Source: Thermoleophilaceae bacterium
GTDB taxonomy: Bacteria > Actinomycetota > Thermoleophilia > Solirubrobacterales > Thermoleophilaceae
Direction: 5' to 3'
Length of the DNA stretch: 6,503 bases
Assembly (NCBI GenBank): GCA_013813135.1
Contig: JACCSF010000043.1
Span: forward strand, 1 to 6,503
This document shows, piece after piece, positions 1-5,497 of this stretch. Position numbers and translations under genes: made by a program. The stretch's first letter is position 1; each line of letters opens with the position of its first letter. Under the pieces are notes generated by a model. It searched no databases and was not told where the DNA came from. It saw nothing but the letters and a program-made list of their open reading frames with translations.

Positions 1-1
1 G

Positions 2-457
2 GTCGCCGCTCTCGTCCCGGCAGCGGCGCTGGGGGCGGCAAACGGCACCGACCGCCCGCTGAAAGGCAAAAGCACAGCGACCGTGATCGTCAACGTTGCC
101 ACGGTGACGGTGACCATCGACGGGACCGGTCAGCTCTCCCACCTCGGGAAGATCACCTTCCACGCCGACCAGACGTTTCTCACCTTCACGGGTGGGTCGT
201 TCATCTTTACGGGCACGGAAACCCTCGTCGCGGCGAACGGCGACAAGCTGTTCGCGACCGCCACGACGACGGTAACGGATACGTCCGCCACGACGAGCGA
301 GGCCACGAGCGTCTTGACGATCACCGGCGGCACCGGTCGCTTCGCCGACGCTAGCGGGACGATTACGCGTCACGAGCGGGGCGTGCTCGTCTCGATCGTC
401 GGGTCGACCAGATCGAACACCATCACCAGCACTTGGGAAGGACAGATCAGCTACTAG
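2..457 (+). CDS. Secreted beta-rich protein of unknown function (5' end missing)
   Basis: The reading frame is open to the left edge, so the true start lies outside the window. A GTG at 83 is an internal start candidate only. The first visible residues, VAALVPAAALGAANG, look like the end of a Sec signal peptide (hydrophobic core, small residues, AxA-like cleavage near GAA-N), which would place the mature protein outside the membrane. The mature part is rich in Thr, Ser, Gly and Val in alternating patterns typical of beta strands. It carries HLGKITF, VAANGDKLF and ITGGTGRFADASG, and ends in WEGQISY. These motifs recur in a widespread group of small secreted bacterial proteins, some predicted to form an allene-oxide-cyclase or dirigent-like beta barrel. 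No catalytic residues are evident and no enzymatic function can be assigned. The stop is TAG at 455-457, directly followed by a strong hairpin region. Confidence 0.8.
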   Translation, partial: VAALVPAAALGAANGTDRPLKGKSTATVIVNVATVTVTIDGTGQLSHLGKITFHADQTFLTFTGGSFIFTGTETLVAANGDKLFATATTTVTDTSATTSEATSVLTITGGTGRFADASGTITRHERGVLVSIVGSTRSNTITSTWEGQISY

Positions 458-548
458 GCGAGACCGGCCTGGGAGGGCTCTTGCCCTGAGCGAGAGCCCC
501 CTCGTGGTCGGCACGAGTTAGCGGTCCTTCCGCTAAGCGAAGTCTCGT
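458..548 (+). other. Compact multi-hairpin element after the secreted-protein gene
   Basis: Four helices can be drawn by hand in about 90 bases. A closing stem pairs CGAGAC (459-464) with GTCTCG (542-547). Inside it lie three adjacent hairpins: 475-484 with 490-499 (10 pairs including one T-G wobble, loop CCTGA), CTCGTG (501-506) with CACGAG (512-517), and TTAGCGG (518-524) with CCGCTAA (530-536). Only one base separates the first two hairpins and none separates the last two, giving a four-way, cloverleaf-like plan. It lacks the T-loop, anticodon-loop geometry and other marks of a tRNA. It may be a 3' UTR structure or terminator cluster, an unrecognised structured RNA, or operator-like palindromes. 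Pairing is seen directly; function is unknown, and strand is assumed from the upstream gene. Confidence 0.45.
475..499 (+). terminator. Strong hairpin, possible terminator of the secreted-protein gene
   Basis: Bases 475-484 pair with 490-499: ten pairs including one T-G wobble, mostly G-C, with a 5-base loop. It begins 18 bases after the stop at 457, where a terminator would sit. There is no T-run after it (CCTCGTGG follows), so it is not a textbook intrinsic terminator. T-poor terminators are common in high-GC actinobacteria, which keeps the call open. Confidence 0.35.
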
Positions 549-606
549 ACGCCGCGGCGATGTTCATCCGCGAGTCCAGGGGCCCAGCCGGACCTCGACA
601 AGCGCG

Positions 607-682
607 CTGCAGGCGTTCTGCGGCTACGTCATCCGATGGCCTGGACCTGCACAAGATCCTGCTGCTGGTCGGGCCCACGCGT
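607..682 (+). pseudogene. Frameshifted scrap resembling a P4-type phage/plasmid primase-helicase
   Basis: Bases 607-633 read LQAFCGYVI in one frame. After a shift, bases 638-682 read GLDLHKILLLVGPTR in another. Joined, they match the segment just before and into the Walker A loop of P4/D5-family phage or plasmid primase-helicases. From memory, those typically read like LQxFxGYxL, then KILLLVGPxRSGKG. The expected GKG lysine loop is missing: the sequence after GPTR (CLTDRGDAARKP) no longer matches. A continuing open frame to 829 (an apparent 89-residue protein starting at 560) has no recognisable domain after this point. This looks like a small decayed remnant of an integrated element. The resemblance is by eye on about 24 residues, so the family call is tentative. 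Confidence 0.45.
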
Positions 683-784
683 TGTCTCACCGACCGCGGC
701 GACGCCGCCCGGAAGCCCGCCGGGCTGCTGGACATCTACCTGGAGCGGGCGAACACCGCCGCCAGGCTCGCCAACTCGGTTAGT

Positions 785-808
785 TTGTCGCGCACCCTTG
801 TCGCGCAC
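785..808. repeat. Perfect 11-bp tandem direct repeat upstream of the methyltransferase gene
   Basis: TTGTCGCGCAC occurs at 785-795 and again at 798-808 with CC between them, a 13-bp period. The second copy ends 46 bases before the methyltransferase ATG. Position and spacing fit a tandem binding site for a regulator, though two copies could also arise by slippage. No clear -35/-10 pair with good spacing could be placed over it. Confidence 0.6.
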
Positions 809-820
809 TTCCTAGTGTCG

Positions 821-832
821 GCTCTGTAGAGC
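821..832. promoter_or_regulatory. Small hyphenated palindrome before the methyltransferase RBS
   Basis: GCTCT (821-825) and AGAGC (828-832) form an inverted repeat with a 2-base centre. It lies 6 bases before the ribosome binding site. It is short enough to be chance, but its position next to the 785-808 repeat makes it a candidate operator half or 5' leader hairpin. Confidence 0.3.
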
Positions 833-838
833 GGTTTG

Positions 839-845
839 AAAGGGG
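839..845 (+). promoter_or_regulatory. Ribosome binding site of the methyltransferase gene
   Basis: AAAGGGG lies 9 bases before the ATG at 855. This spacing favours 855 over the next in-frame ATG at 864, which would be 18 bases away. Confidence 0.6.
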
Positions 846-854
846 CAGGTCCAG

Positions 855-1610
855 ATGAACGACATGTGGGGAACGGGCGACTACAAGGCCGTCGCCGACA
901 AGATCGCGACGGCCGGCGAGCAGCTGGTGGACCGGGCGGGCATCGAGCCGGGCATGGAGGTGCTCGACGTTGCCTGCGGCACCGGCAACGCCACGATCCC
1001 GGCGGCGCAACTCGCGGCCCGCGTGACGGGTCTCGACTTCTCACCGGCGCTGCTGGCGCTCGCCCGCGAGCTCGGGGCGGACGCGATGGTGGAGGTCGCC
1101 TGGGTCGAGGGCGACGCCCAGGAGCTGCCCTTCGAGGATGCGAGCTTTGACCGGGTGATCTCCTGCTTCGGGCACATGTTCGCGCCCGACCACCGGCGCA
1201 CCGCCGACGAGATGCGCCGCGTCTGCCGGCCGGAGGGGCGCATCGCGTTCGCCTGCTGGACGCCGGAGGGCAAGATCGGCGGGATGTTCCGCACGCTGGG
1301 CGAGCTCGGCCCTCCCCCACCCGAGGGCTTCCAGTCACCGCTGCTGTGGGGCACCGAGGACCACGTTCGGGACCTGCTCGGTGACGACGTCGGGTTCGAG
1401 CGCCATGAGGTCGAATGGAGTGAGCCTTCGCCCGAGGCCTACGCGGCGTTCATGAGCAACAGCTTCGGCCCCATGATCGCGGCGCGCGAGCAGCTCGGCG
1501 CGATCGTGGACGAGGTCTATCTCGACTGGGTGAGAGAGGCCAACGAGGCCGACGACGGGACGCTGCGCTACCGCGCTGAGTATCTGCTGGCGGCTGCGCC
1601 GCGCGGCTAG
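855..1610 (+). CDS. Class I SAM-dependent methyltransferase (UbiE/Methyltransf_11-like)
   Basis: The 251-residue cytoplasmic protein should transfer a methyl group from S-adenosylmethionine to an unidentified small-molecule acceptor. The Rossmann-type core is clear. Motif I is VLDVACGTGN (36-45), the acidic residue that usually contacts the SAM ribose is D61 in GLDFS, and EGDAQELPF (85-93) matches the segment usually contacting the adenine. SFDRVIS (97-103) and the strand RPEGRIAFACW (125-135) follow. The C-terminal half has no recognised substrate domain, so UbiE-like describes the fold, not a role in quinone synthesis. The ATG at 855 is chosen for its AAAGGGG site. The gene stands alone on this strand. 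Its TAG stop at 1608-1610 overlaps the stop of the convergent mreB gene. The upstream repeat and palindrome suggest it has its own control region. Confidence 0.88.
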   Translation: MNDMWGTGDYKAVADKIATAGEQLVDRAGIEPGMEVLDVACGTGNATIPAAQLAARVTGLDFSPALLALARELGADAMVEVAWVEGDAQELPFEDASFDRVISCFGHMFAPDHRRTADEMRRVCRPEGRIAFACWTPEGKIGGMFRTLGELGPPPPEGFQSPLLWGTEDHVRDLLGDDVGFERHEVEWSEPSPEAYAAFMSNSFGPMIAAREQLGAIVDEVYLDWVREANEADDGTLRYRAEYLLAAAPRG

Positions 1611-2632
1611 AGCGCGGCCCGCTCGAGCACGTCGATCTCCTCGAGCGCGTGGCCCGCGCCCAGCACCACGCAGGTGAGCGGGTCGTCGGCGAGCGCCACG
1701 GGCACGTGCGTTTCGAACTGGAGGCGCTCGGCGAAGCCGCGCAGCAGCGCCCCGCCGCCGGCCAGCAGGATGCCGCGCCGGGTCAGGTCGGCCGCCAGCT
1801 CGGGCGGAGTGTTCTCGAGCGCATCCCTGACCGCGTCGATGATCTCCGACACCAGCGGCTCGACCGCCTCGCGCGCCTCCGCGCTCGTGACCTTCGCCTC
1901 GCGCGGCAGGCCGGTGGCCGGATCGCGCCCGCGCACCTCGGTCTGGGAGTCGCTCTCGTCGGGAGCGCAGCCACCGACATCGAGCTTGACCGCCTCGGAG
2001 GTCGTCTCCCCCACCGCCAGGCGGTGATGGCGGCGGATGTAGTTTGCGAGCGCCTCGTCGAAGTCGTAGCCGCCCACCCGCAGCGAGCGCGACACCACGA
2101 TCCCGCCCAGCGAGATCACGGCCACCTCGCTCGTGCCACCGCCGATGTCCACCACCACGTTGGCGAGCGGCTCGGCGATCGGCAGCCCGGCTCCGATCGC
2201 GGCGGCCATCGGCTCCTCGATCAGCTGAACCGAGCGGGCGCCGGCAGCCAGGGAAGCCTCCTCCAGCGCGCGCCGTTCGACCTCGGTGATGCCCGACGGA
2301 GCGCACATCACCAGCCGGGGGTGAGCGAACCGGCTCTTGTGCACCCGCCCGATGAAGTGGCGCAGCATCGCCTCGGTCGTCTCGAAGTCGGTGATCACTC
2401 CGTGGCGCAGCGGGCGCACCGCCGAGATCGACGCCGGCGTGCGGCCGATCATGCGCTGGGCCTCCTCGCCGACGGCGTGCACGTCACCCGTGCGTGTGTC
2501 CATTGCCACCACGGACGGCTCGGACACGCGAATGCCCTCGCCCCTCAGGTAGGCCAGCGTGTTGGCCGTTCCCAGGTCGATGGCGATGTCCCGCCCGCCC
2601 AGGCGAGCTCGATGGCGTCGGCGTCGGCGCAA
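1607..2632 (-). CDS. mreB: Rod shape-determining protein MreB
   Basis: This 341-residue actin-like ATPase polymerises under the cytoplasmic membrane and guides cell-wall synthesis during elongation. The actin-fold motifs are all present: phosphate-1 loop DLGTANT (19-25), the connecting segment LIEEPMAAAIGAGL (137-150), phosphate-2 loop DIGGGTSEV (162-170), VRGRD (233-237), and the adenosine motif GILLAGGGALL (287-297). Length is normal for MreB. The only available start in this frame is TTG at 2632, because a stop lies 13 codons upstream. An AGGA sits just 3 bases before it, a short spacing that suggests modest initiation. With this start the N-terminus is strongly basic (MRRRRRHRAR). No mreC, mreD, PBP2 or rodA is present in the window. 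Instead the gene follows the LuxR-type regulator by 36 bp on the same strand. Its TAG stop overlaps the methyltransferase stop by 4 bp. Confidence 0.95.
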   Translation of the reverse strand: MRRRRRHRARLGGRDIAIDLGTANTLAYLRGEGIRVSEPSVVAMDTRTGDVHAVGEEAQRMIGRTPASISAVRPLRHGVITDFETTEAMLRHFIGRVHKSRFAHPRLVMCAPSGITEVERRALEEASLAAGARSVQLIEEPMAAAIGAGLPIAEPLANVVVDIGGGTSEVAVISLGGIVVSRSLRVGGYDFDEALANYIRRHHRLAVGETTSEAVKLDVGGCAPDESDSQTEVRGRDPATGLPREAKVTSAEAREAVEPLVSEIIDAVRDALENTPPELAADLTRRGILLAGGGALLRGFAERLQFETHVPVALADDPLTCVVLGAGHALEEIDVLERAAL

Positions 2633-2641
2633 AAGTCCTGC

Positions 2642-2654
2642 AAGCCTACGGCTT
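2642..2654 (-). other. Short inverted repeat between the response regulator and mreB
   Basis: AAGCC (2642-2646) and GGCTT (2650-2654) flank a 3-base loop within the 36-bp gap. A five-pair stem with no T-run is too weak for a convincing terminator. It could be a minor leader hairpin before the TTG start, since it ends a few bases from the AGGA site. Confidence 0.25.
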
Positions 2655-2668
2655 ACGAAGCACCGGGC

Positions 2669-3313
2669 TCAGGCGCGCAAGAAAGTCAGCACGGCCAGCA
2701 CGCGGCGGTGGTCCGCCGGCGCCGGCGGCAGGCCGAGCTTGCCGAAGATCGATGTGACGTGCTTCTCGACGGCCCGCTCGGTGACCACCATCTGCCCGGC
2801 GATCGCCGTGTTGGAGCGGCCCTCGGCCATCAGCTCGAGCACCTCGCGCTCGCGCGGGGTGAGCTCCTCGAGCGGGTCCTCGCGCCGGGCCCGGCCGACT
2901 AGTTGCGACACCACCTCCGGGTCGAGCGCCGACCCGCCCTCCGCCACCCGCTTGACGGCCTCGACGAAGCGCTCGACGTCCGCCACGCGGTCCTTGAGCA
3001 GGTAGCCCACGCCGCCGGCTGCATCGCCGACCAGCTCCAGCGCGTAGCCCTCCTCCACGTACTGGGAGAGCACCAGCACGCTGGTATCGGGGTGCTCCGC
3101 GCGGATCCGCAGCGCGGCGCGCAGGCCGTCGTCGGTGTTGGTCGGCGGCATGCGGATGTCCACTACCGCCACGTCAGGCCTGTGGGCGTTGACCTTGCGC
3201 AGCAGGTCGTCGGCGTCACCGGCCTGGGCGACCACGTCGAAGCCCCACTCCTCGAGCAGCCGCACGACGCCCTCGCGCAGCAGCACCGAATCGTCGGCTA
3301 CCACTACTCGCAC
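2669..3313 (-). CDS. NarL/LuxR-family response regulator
   Basis: The 214-residue cytoplasmic transcription factor is probably phosphorylated by the histidine kinase encoded just upstream. The receiver domain (about 1-120) has the acidic pair D7-D8, the phospho-acceptor D52 in VVDIRMPP, the switch residue S83 and the conserved K107 in YLLKD. The C-terminal LuxR-type helix-turn-helix (about 148-198) reads LTPREREVLELMAEG, then TERAVEKHVTSIFGKLGL with the recognition helix. Both domains look complete and functional. The start is GTG at 3313. The gene overlaps the kinase stop by 10 bp, which indicates translational coupling, and no strong ribosome site is seen. The family usually binds DNA as a dimer after phosphorylation. 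Targets cannot be read from this window, although its own operon, including mreB, is a natural guess. Confidence 0.95.
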   Translation of the reverse strand: MRVVVADDSVLLREGVVRLLEEWGFDVVAQAGDADDLLRKVNAHRPDVAVVDIRMPPTNTDDGLRAALRIRAEHPDTSVLVLSQYVEEGYALELVGDAAGGVGYLLKDRVADVERFVEAVKRVAEGGSALDPEVVSQLVGRARREDPLEELTPREREVLELMAEGRSNTAIAGQMVVTERAVEKHVTSIFGKLGLPPAPADHRRVLAVLTFLRA

Positions 3314-5058
3314 GGGATCTTGGCTGTGATCGTGGTTCCGTTTCCGGGCTGCGAGTCGATTTCGAGGCGACCCTCGATGACGGCGAGCCTATCGGCCAGC
3401 CCGCGCAGGCCCGTGCCGGCGGCGGGATCGGCGCCGCCGACGCCGTCGTCCGCGACCTGCACCACGAAGCGCCCGTTCACGCGCTGGACATCCACCTTGG
3501 CGTGCGACGCCGAGGCGTACTTGGCGACGTTGGTGAGCGCCTCGGCGACCACGAAGTAGGCGGCCAGCTCGACAGCCTCCGGCAGGCGCTCGCTCGGCAC
3601 CCGCCCCAGCTCGACCGGCACCGGCGCGCGCCGGGCGAGCGTCTCGAGCGCGGTGTCGAGGCCACGGTCGGTCAGCACCGCGGGATGGATGCCGCGGGCC
3701 AGCTCGCGCAGCTCCTCCAGCGCGGACTCCAGCTCGTCGCCGGCGCCGTCGAGCATCGCCTCGGCGGCGGCCGGGTCGTCGCGCAGGCGCCCGCGGGCGA
3801 GGCGCATGTTCAGCGCCATCGAGACCAGTCGCTGCTGGGCGCCGTCGTGGAGGTCGCGCTCCAGGCGCCGGCGCTCCTCCAGCCCGATGCTGAGCATCCG
3901 CTGCCGCGACGCGCGCAGCTCCTCGACCTTGGAGCGCAGCTCGGCCTCGAGCCGCTCGTTCTCGAGCGCCAGCGAGGCGGCGGCGCCGATGGCGTCCACG
4001 TCGCCTCCCTGCTGGTCGTGCACGAGCGCGTCGTGCACGATCGCCGCAACGCAGCCGCCGTCGCGCTCCACCCTCGTCACGGCCCGGCCGGAGCCCTGGC
4101 CGGGGAGGGTCACGACGTGACCCTTGGCGTCAACGAAGCGCTCGTCCTGCGGCAGCCAGTAGACCAGCTCGAGCGACGGGTCGCTGAGGGCGTGCGCCAG
4201 GGCGTCGCGCAGCTCGCCGCGCTGCGGCGTCTCCCCGAGTCGCGCCATCAGCTCCCCGACCGCGCCGCTCTGGATCATGCGCGCGCGCACGAGCGTGGCC
4301 AGGAACAGGTACGGCACCAGGGCGAAGGGCACCATCGATATGACCCAGATCACGTCGAGCGCCTTGGGGTTGAGCCCGCCCACCTGCAGCGCCACGAGCA
4401 CGATCAGGAGCAGCAGCACGGCCACGCCGGCCGAGTAGACGGGCACCAGGAAGCGTCGCTGGGCGGGACTGGCGCGCCGCCAGCGCTGAACCAGAACGAC
4501 CAGCACGGCGCCGATCAACAGCGCGCCGACCGTGTTGAGGATCGTGGCGAGCGTCGAGACCAGCGACTCGTTCGCGTCTACGAGGATCACGTTCTCCGGG
4601 CAGTCGGCGCAGTCGAGCTGCGCCGGATCGGCGAACAGCCACAGCGGCAGCACACCGGCCGTGGTGAGCAGGTAGGCGCCCGCGACGAGGCGGCGCTCGG
4701 CGAGGCTCTGCAGCCTGCCGCTCGGGAAGGCCAGCAGCATGTGCATCACCACGGCGAAGAAGAACGCGCCGAAGAGCTGGCCGAACGTGAACACGACCGG
4801 CAGGTCGGAGAATCCCGCGGCGGCGATCAGCCAGGCGAAGCCGGTAGCGGCCATCAGCATGCCCACGCGGTTGTCGGGGCGGCGGCCCCAGGCGTACAGG
4901 CCGACGCCGATGAAGCCCCAGCCGGCCACCAGCGCGCCCGCGGCCCAGGCCCCGGGGGTATCGACCAGATCGCTGTTGAGGATCAGCGCGAGATCCGCGA
5001 GCCCCAGCAACACCCCCGCACCGGCCAGCGCCCAGAGGGCGCGACGCAGGCTCGTCAT
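3304..5058 (-). CDS. Membrane sensor histidine kinase, HisKA_3 (NarX/DesK-like) type
   Basis: The 584-residue inner-membrane protein should sense a signal, autophosphorylate and pass phosphate to response regulators. About eight hydrophobic segments (near 8-28, 38-57, 66-82, 88-111, 123-143, 168-190, 203-225, 235-256) fit an N-in, C-in topology, with basic residues in the predicted inside loops. The outside loop 144-167 holds C150 and C153 (DCADC). A poorly conserved GAF-like region (about 280-365) and a coiled coil (365-400) follow. The phospho-acceptor is H404 in RRLERDLHDGAQQR. The HATPase domain has N510 in EALTNVAKYA, DDGVGG (537-542) and GTGLRGLADR (548-557). I chose ATG 5058, 7 bp after the preceding gene's stop. 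An in-frame start at 5130 would overlap that gene and add 24 uncharacteristic residues. Confidence 0.94.
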   Translation of the reverse strand: MTSLRRALWALAGAGVLLGLADLALILNSDLVDTPGAWAAGALVAGWGFIGVGLYAWGRRPDNRVGMLMAATGFAWLIAAAGFSDLPVVFTFGQLFGAFFFAVVMHMLLAFPSGRLQSLAERRLVAGAYLLTTAGVLPLWLFADPAQLDCADCPENVILVDANESLVSTLATILNTVGALLIGAVLVVLVQRWRRASPAQRRFLVPVYSAGVAVLLLLIVLVALQVGGLNPKALDVIWVISMVPFALVPYLFLATLVRARMIQSGAVGELMARLGETPQRGELRDALAHALSDPSLELVYWLPQDERFVDAKGHVVTLPGQGSGRAVTRVERDGGCVAAIVHDALVHDQQGGDVDAIGAAASLALENERLEAELRSKVEELRASRQRMLSIGLEERRRLERDLHDGAQQRLVSMALNMRLARGRLRDDPAAAEAMLDGAGDELESALEELRELARGIHPAVLTDRGLDTALETLARRAPVPVELGRVPSERLPEAVELAAYFVVAEALTNVAKYASASHAKVDVQRVNGRFVVQVADDGVGGADPAAGTGLRGLADRLAVIEGRLEIDSQPGNGTTITAKIPCE

Positions 5059-5060
5059 CC

Positions 5061-5078
5061 GGCGCTCACAGGAGCGCC
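5061..5078 (-). promoter_or_regulatory. Perfect hairpin over the receiver-gene stop, 2 bases before the kinase ATG
   Basis: GGCGCTC (5061-5067) and GAGCGCC (5072-5078) pair perfectly, with a 4-base loop. In the mRNA the stem contains the end and stop codon of the receiver gene, and finishes 2 bases before the kinase ATG. A GGAGG (5081-5077) overlaps the outer base of the stem and lies 18 bases from the ATG, which is too far unless the hairpin folds the spacer away. Ribosomes finishing the receiver gene would melt it, so translational coupling or tuning of the kinase level is plausible. Pairing is seen; the role is inferred. Confidence 0.5.
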
Positions 5079-5416
5079 TCCAATGCCGATCCGGAGAGCT
5101 CGGACTTGGGGATGAAGCCGCGCACCCCATCGCGACCGGCGAGGAACCCGAGGTCCTCGACGTCGCGGCTCGAGGTCAACACGATCGCCGGCGAGTTGCC
5201 GTTCTCGGTCAGGCGGGCAGCGACCTCGAAGCCGTTGATGTCGGGCAGCTGCACGTCCAGCAGGACCACGTCCGGCTGGAGGCGGGCGACGGCCTCGAGG
5301 CCGCTCATGCCGTCCTCCGCCTCGCCGATCACGTCGAAGCCCTCGCACTCGAGCAGCATGCGCGCGCTGGCCCGAAAGCTCGGGTGGTCGTCGACGATGA
5401 GGACGGAGGTGGCCAT
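5066..5416 (-). CDS. Single-domain (receiver-only) response regulator
   Basis: The 116-residue cytoplasmic protein is a CheY-like receiver with no output domain. The phosphorylation site is complete: D9-D10 in LIVDDHPSF, acceptor D54 in LLDVQLPDINGFE, T81 in IVLTSS, and K104 in FIPKSEL. It ends shortly after the last receiver helix (SALEALL), so it is a genuine short protein with its own TGA, not a truncated LuxR regulator broken by a visible frameshift. It starts at ATG 5416 and is the first gene of the minus-strand cluster. The kinase gene follows after 7 bp. Such proteins act by protein contact or as phosphate sinks. Here it probably competes with, or modulates, the DNA-binding regulator encoded downstream of the same kinase. 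No convincing Shine-Dalgarno site precedes the start. Confidence 0.92.
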   Translation of the reverse strand: MATSVLIVDDHPSFRASARMLLECEGFDVIGEAEDGMSGLEAVARLQPDVVLLDVQLPDINGFEVAARLTENGNSPAIVLTSSRDVEDLGFLAGRDGVRGFIPKSELSGSALEALL

Positions 5417-5424
5417 CTGGCAGA

Positions 5425-5453
5425 ATTGTCGCTGTACACGGCCGTTTCGCCAA
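5425..5453 (-). promoter_or_regulatory. Candidate promoter of the receiver-kinase-regulator-mreB cluster
   Basis: On the minus strand, TTGGCG (5453-5448) and GACAAT (5430-5425) are separated by 17 bases. Each matches the sigma70-type consensus at four of six positions. The implied transcription start would fall within a few bases of the ATG at 5416, giving a very short leader, consistent with the missing ribosome binding site. Confidence 0.35.
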
Positions 5454-5480
5454 TACGGATACCCACACCAAGCCCGTTCG

Positions 5481-5486
5481 TATGAT
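5481..5486 (+). promoter_or_regulatory. Candidate -10 box of the acyltransferase gene
   Basis: TATGAT matches the TATAAT consensus at five of six positions and is conspicuous in such GC-rich DNA. Its end lies 11 bases before the ATG at 5498, so transcription would begin about 5 bases before the start codon. No Shine-Dalgarno site is present, consistent with a near-leaderless mRNA. A good -35 box at the proper distance was not seen. Confidence 0.45.
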
Positions 5487-5497
5487 CCGGCTCGCCG

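Noticed and set aside
517..537. An integron attC-type site (GTTAGCG with CGCTAAG)
   Set aside because: The arms resemble core sites only loosely, the 5-base loop leaves no second pair of inner boxes or extrahelical bases, and no integrase or gene cassettes are present.
458..548. A tRNA gene suggested by the cloverleaf-like pairing
   Set aside because: No GGTTCGA-type T-loop, no 7-base anticodon loop in the right arm, and the hairpin loops are 5 bases each. The arms do not follow tRNA order or spacing.
560..829. An intact 89-residue plus-strand gene
   Set aside because: No ribosome site, no coherent domain across its length, and the best recognisable homology crosses into another frame before 638, so it is better read as debris.
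1335..2306. A 323-residue minus-strand frame overlapping mreB and the methyltransferase
   Set aside because: It is an out-of-frame reading of MreB dominated by Arg, Gly and Ala, and has no motif of its own.
1649..2902. A 417-residue plus-strand open frame across mreB and the regulator
   Set aside because: It is antisense to two clear genes and has only shadow-type composition (runs of RR, QH and GD).
3502..5115. A 537-residue plus-strand open frame
   Set aside because: It is antisense to the well-supported kinase and rich in Arg, Gln, His and Glu in the pattern of a GC-rich shadow frame, with no domain.
5059..5130. A 24-residue N-terminal extension of the kinase
   Set aside because: It would overlap the receiver gene by 65 bp and adds a polar stretch not expected before the first helix. 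The ATG at 5058 fits the operon spacing.
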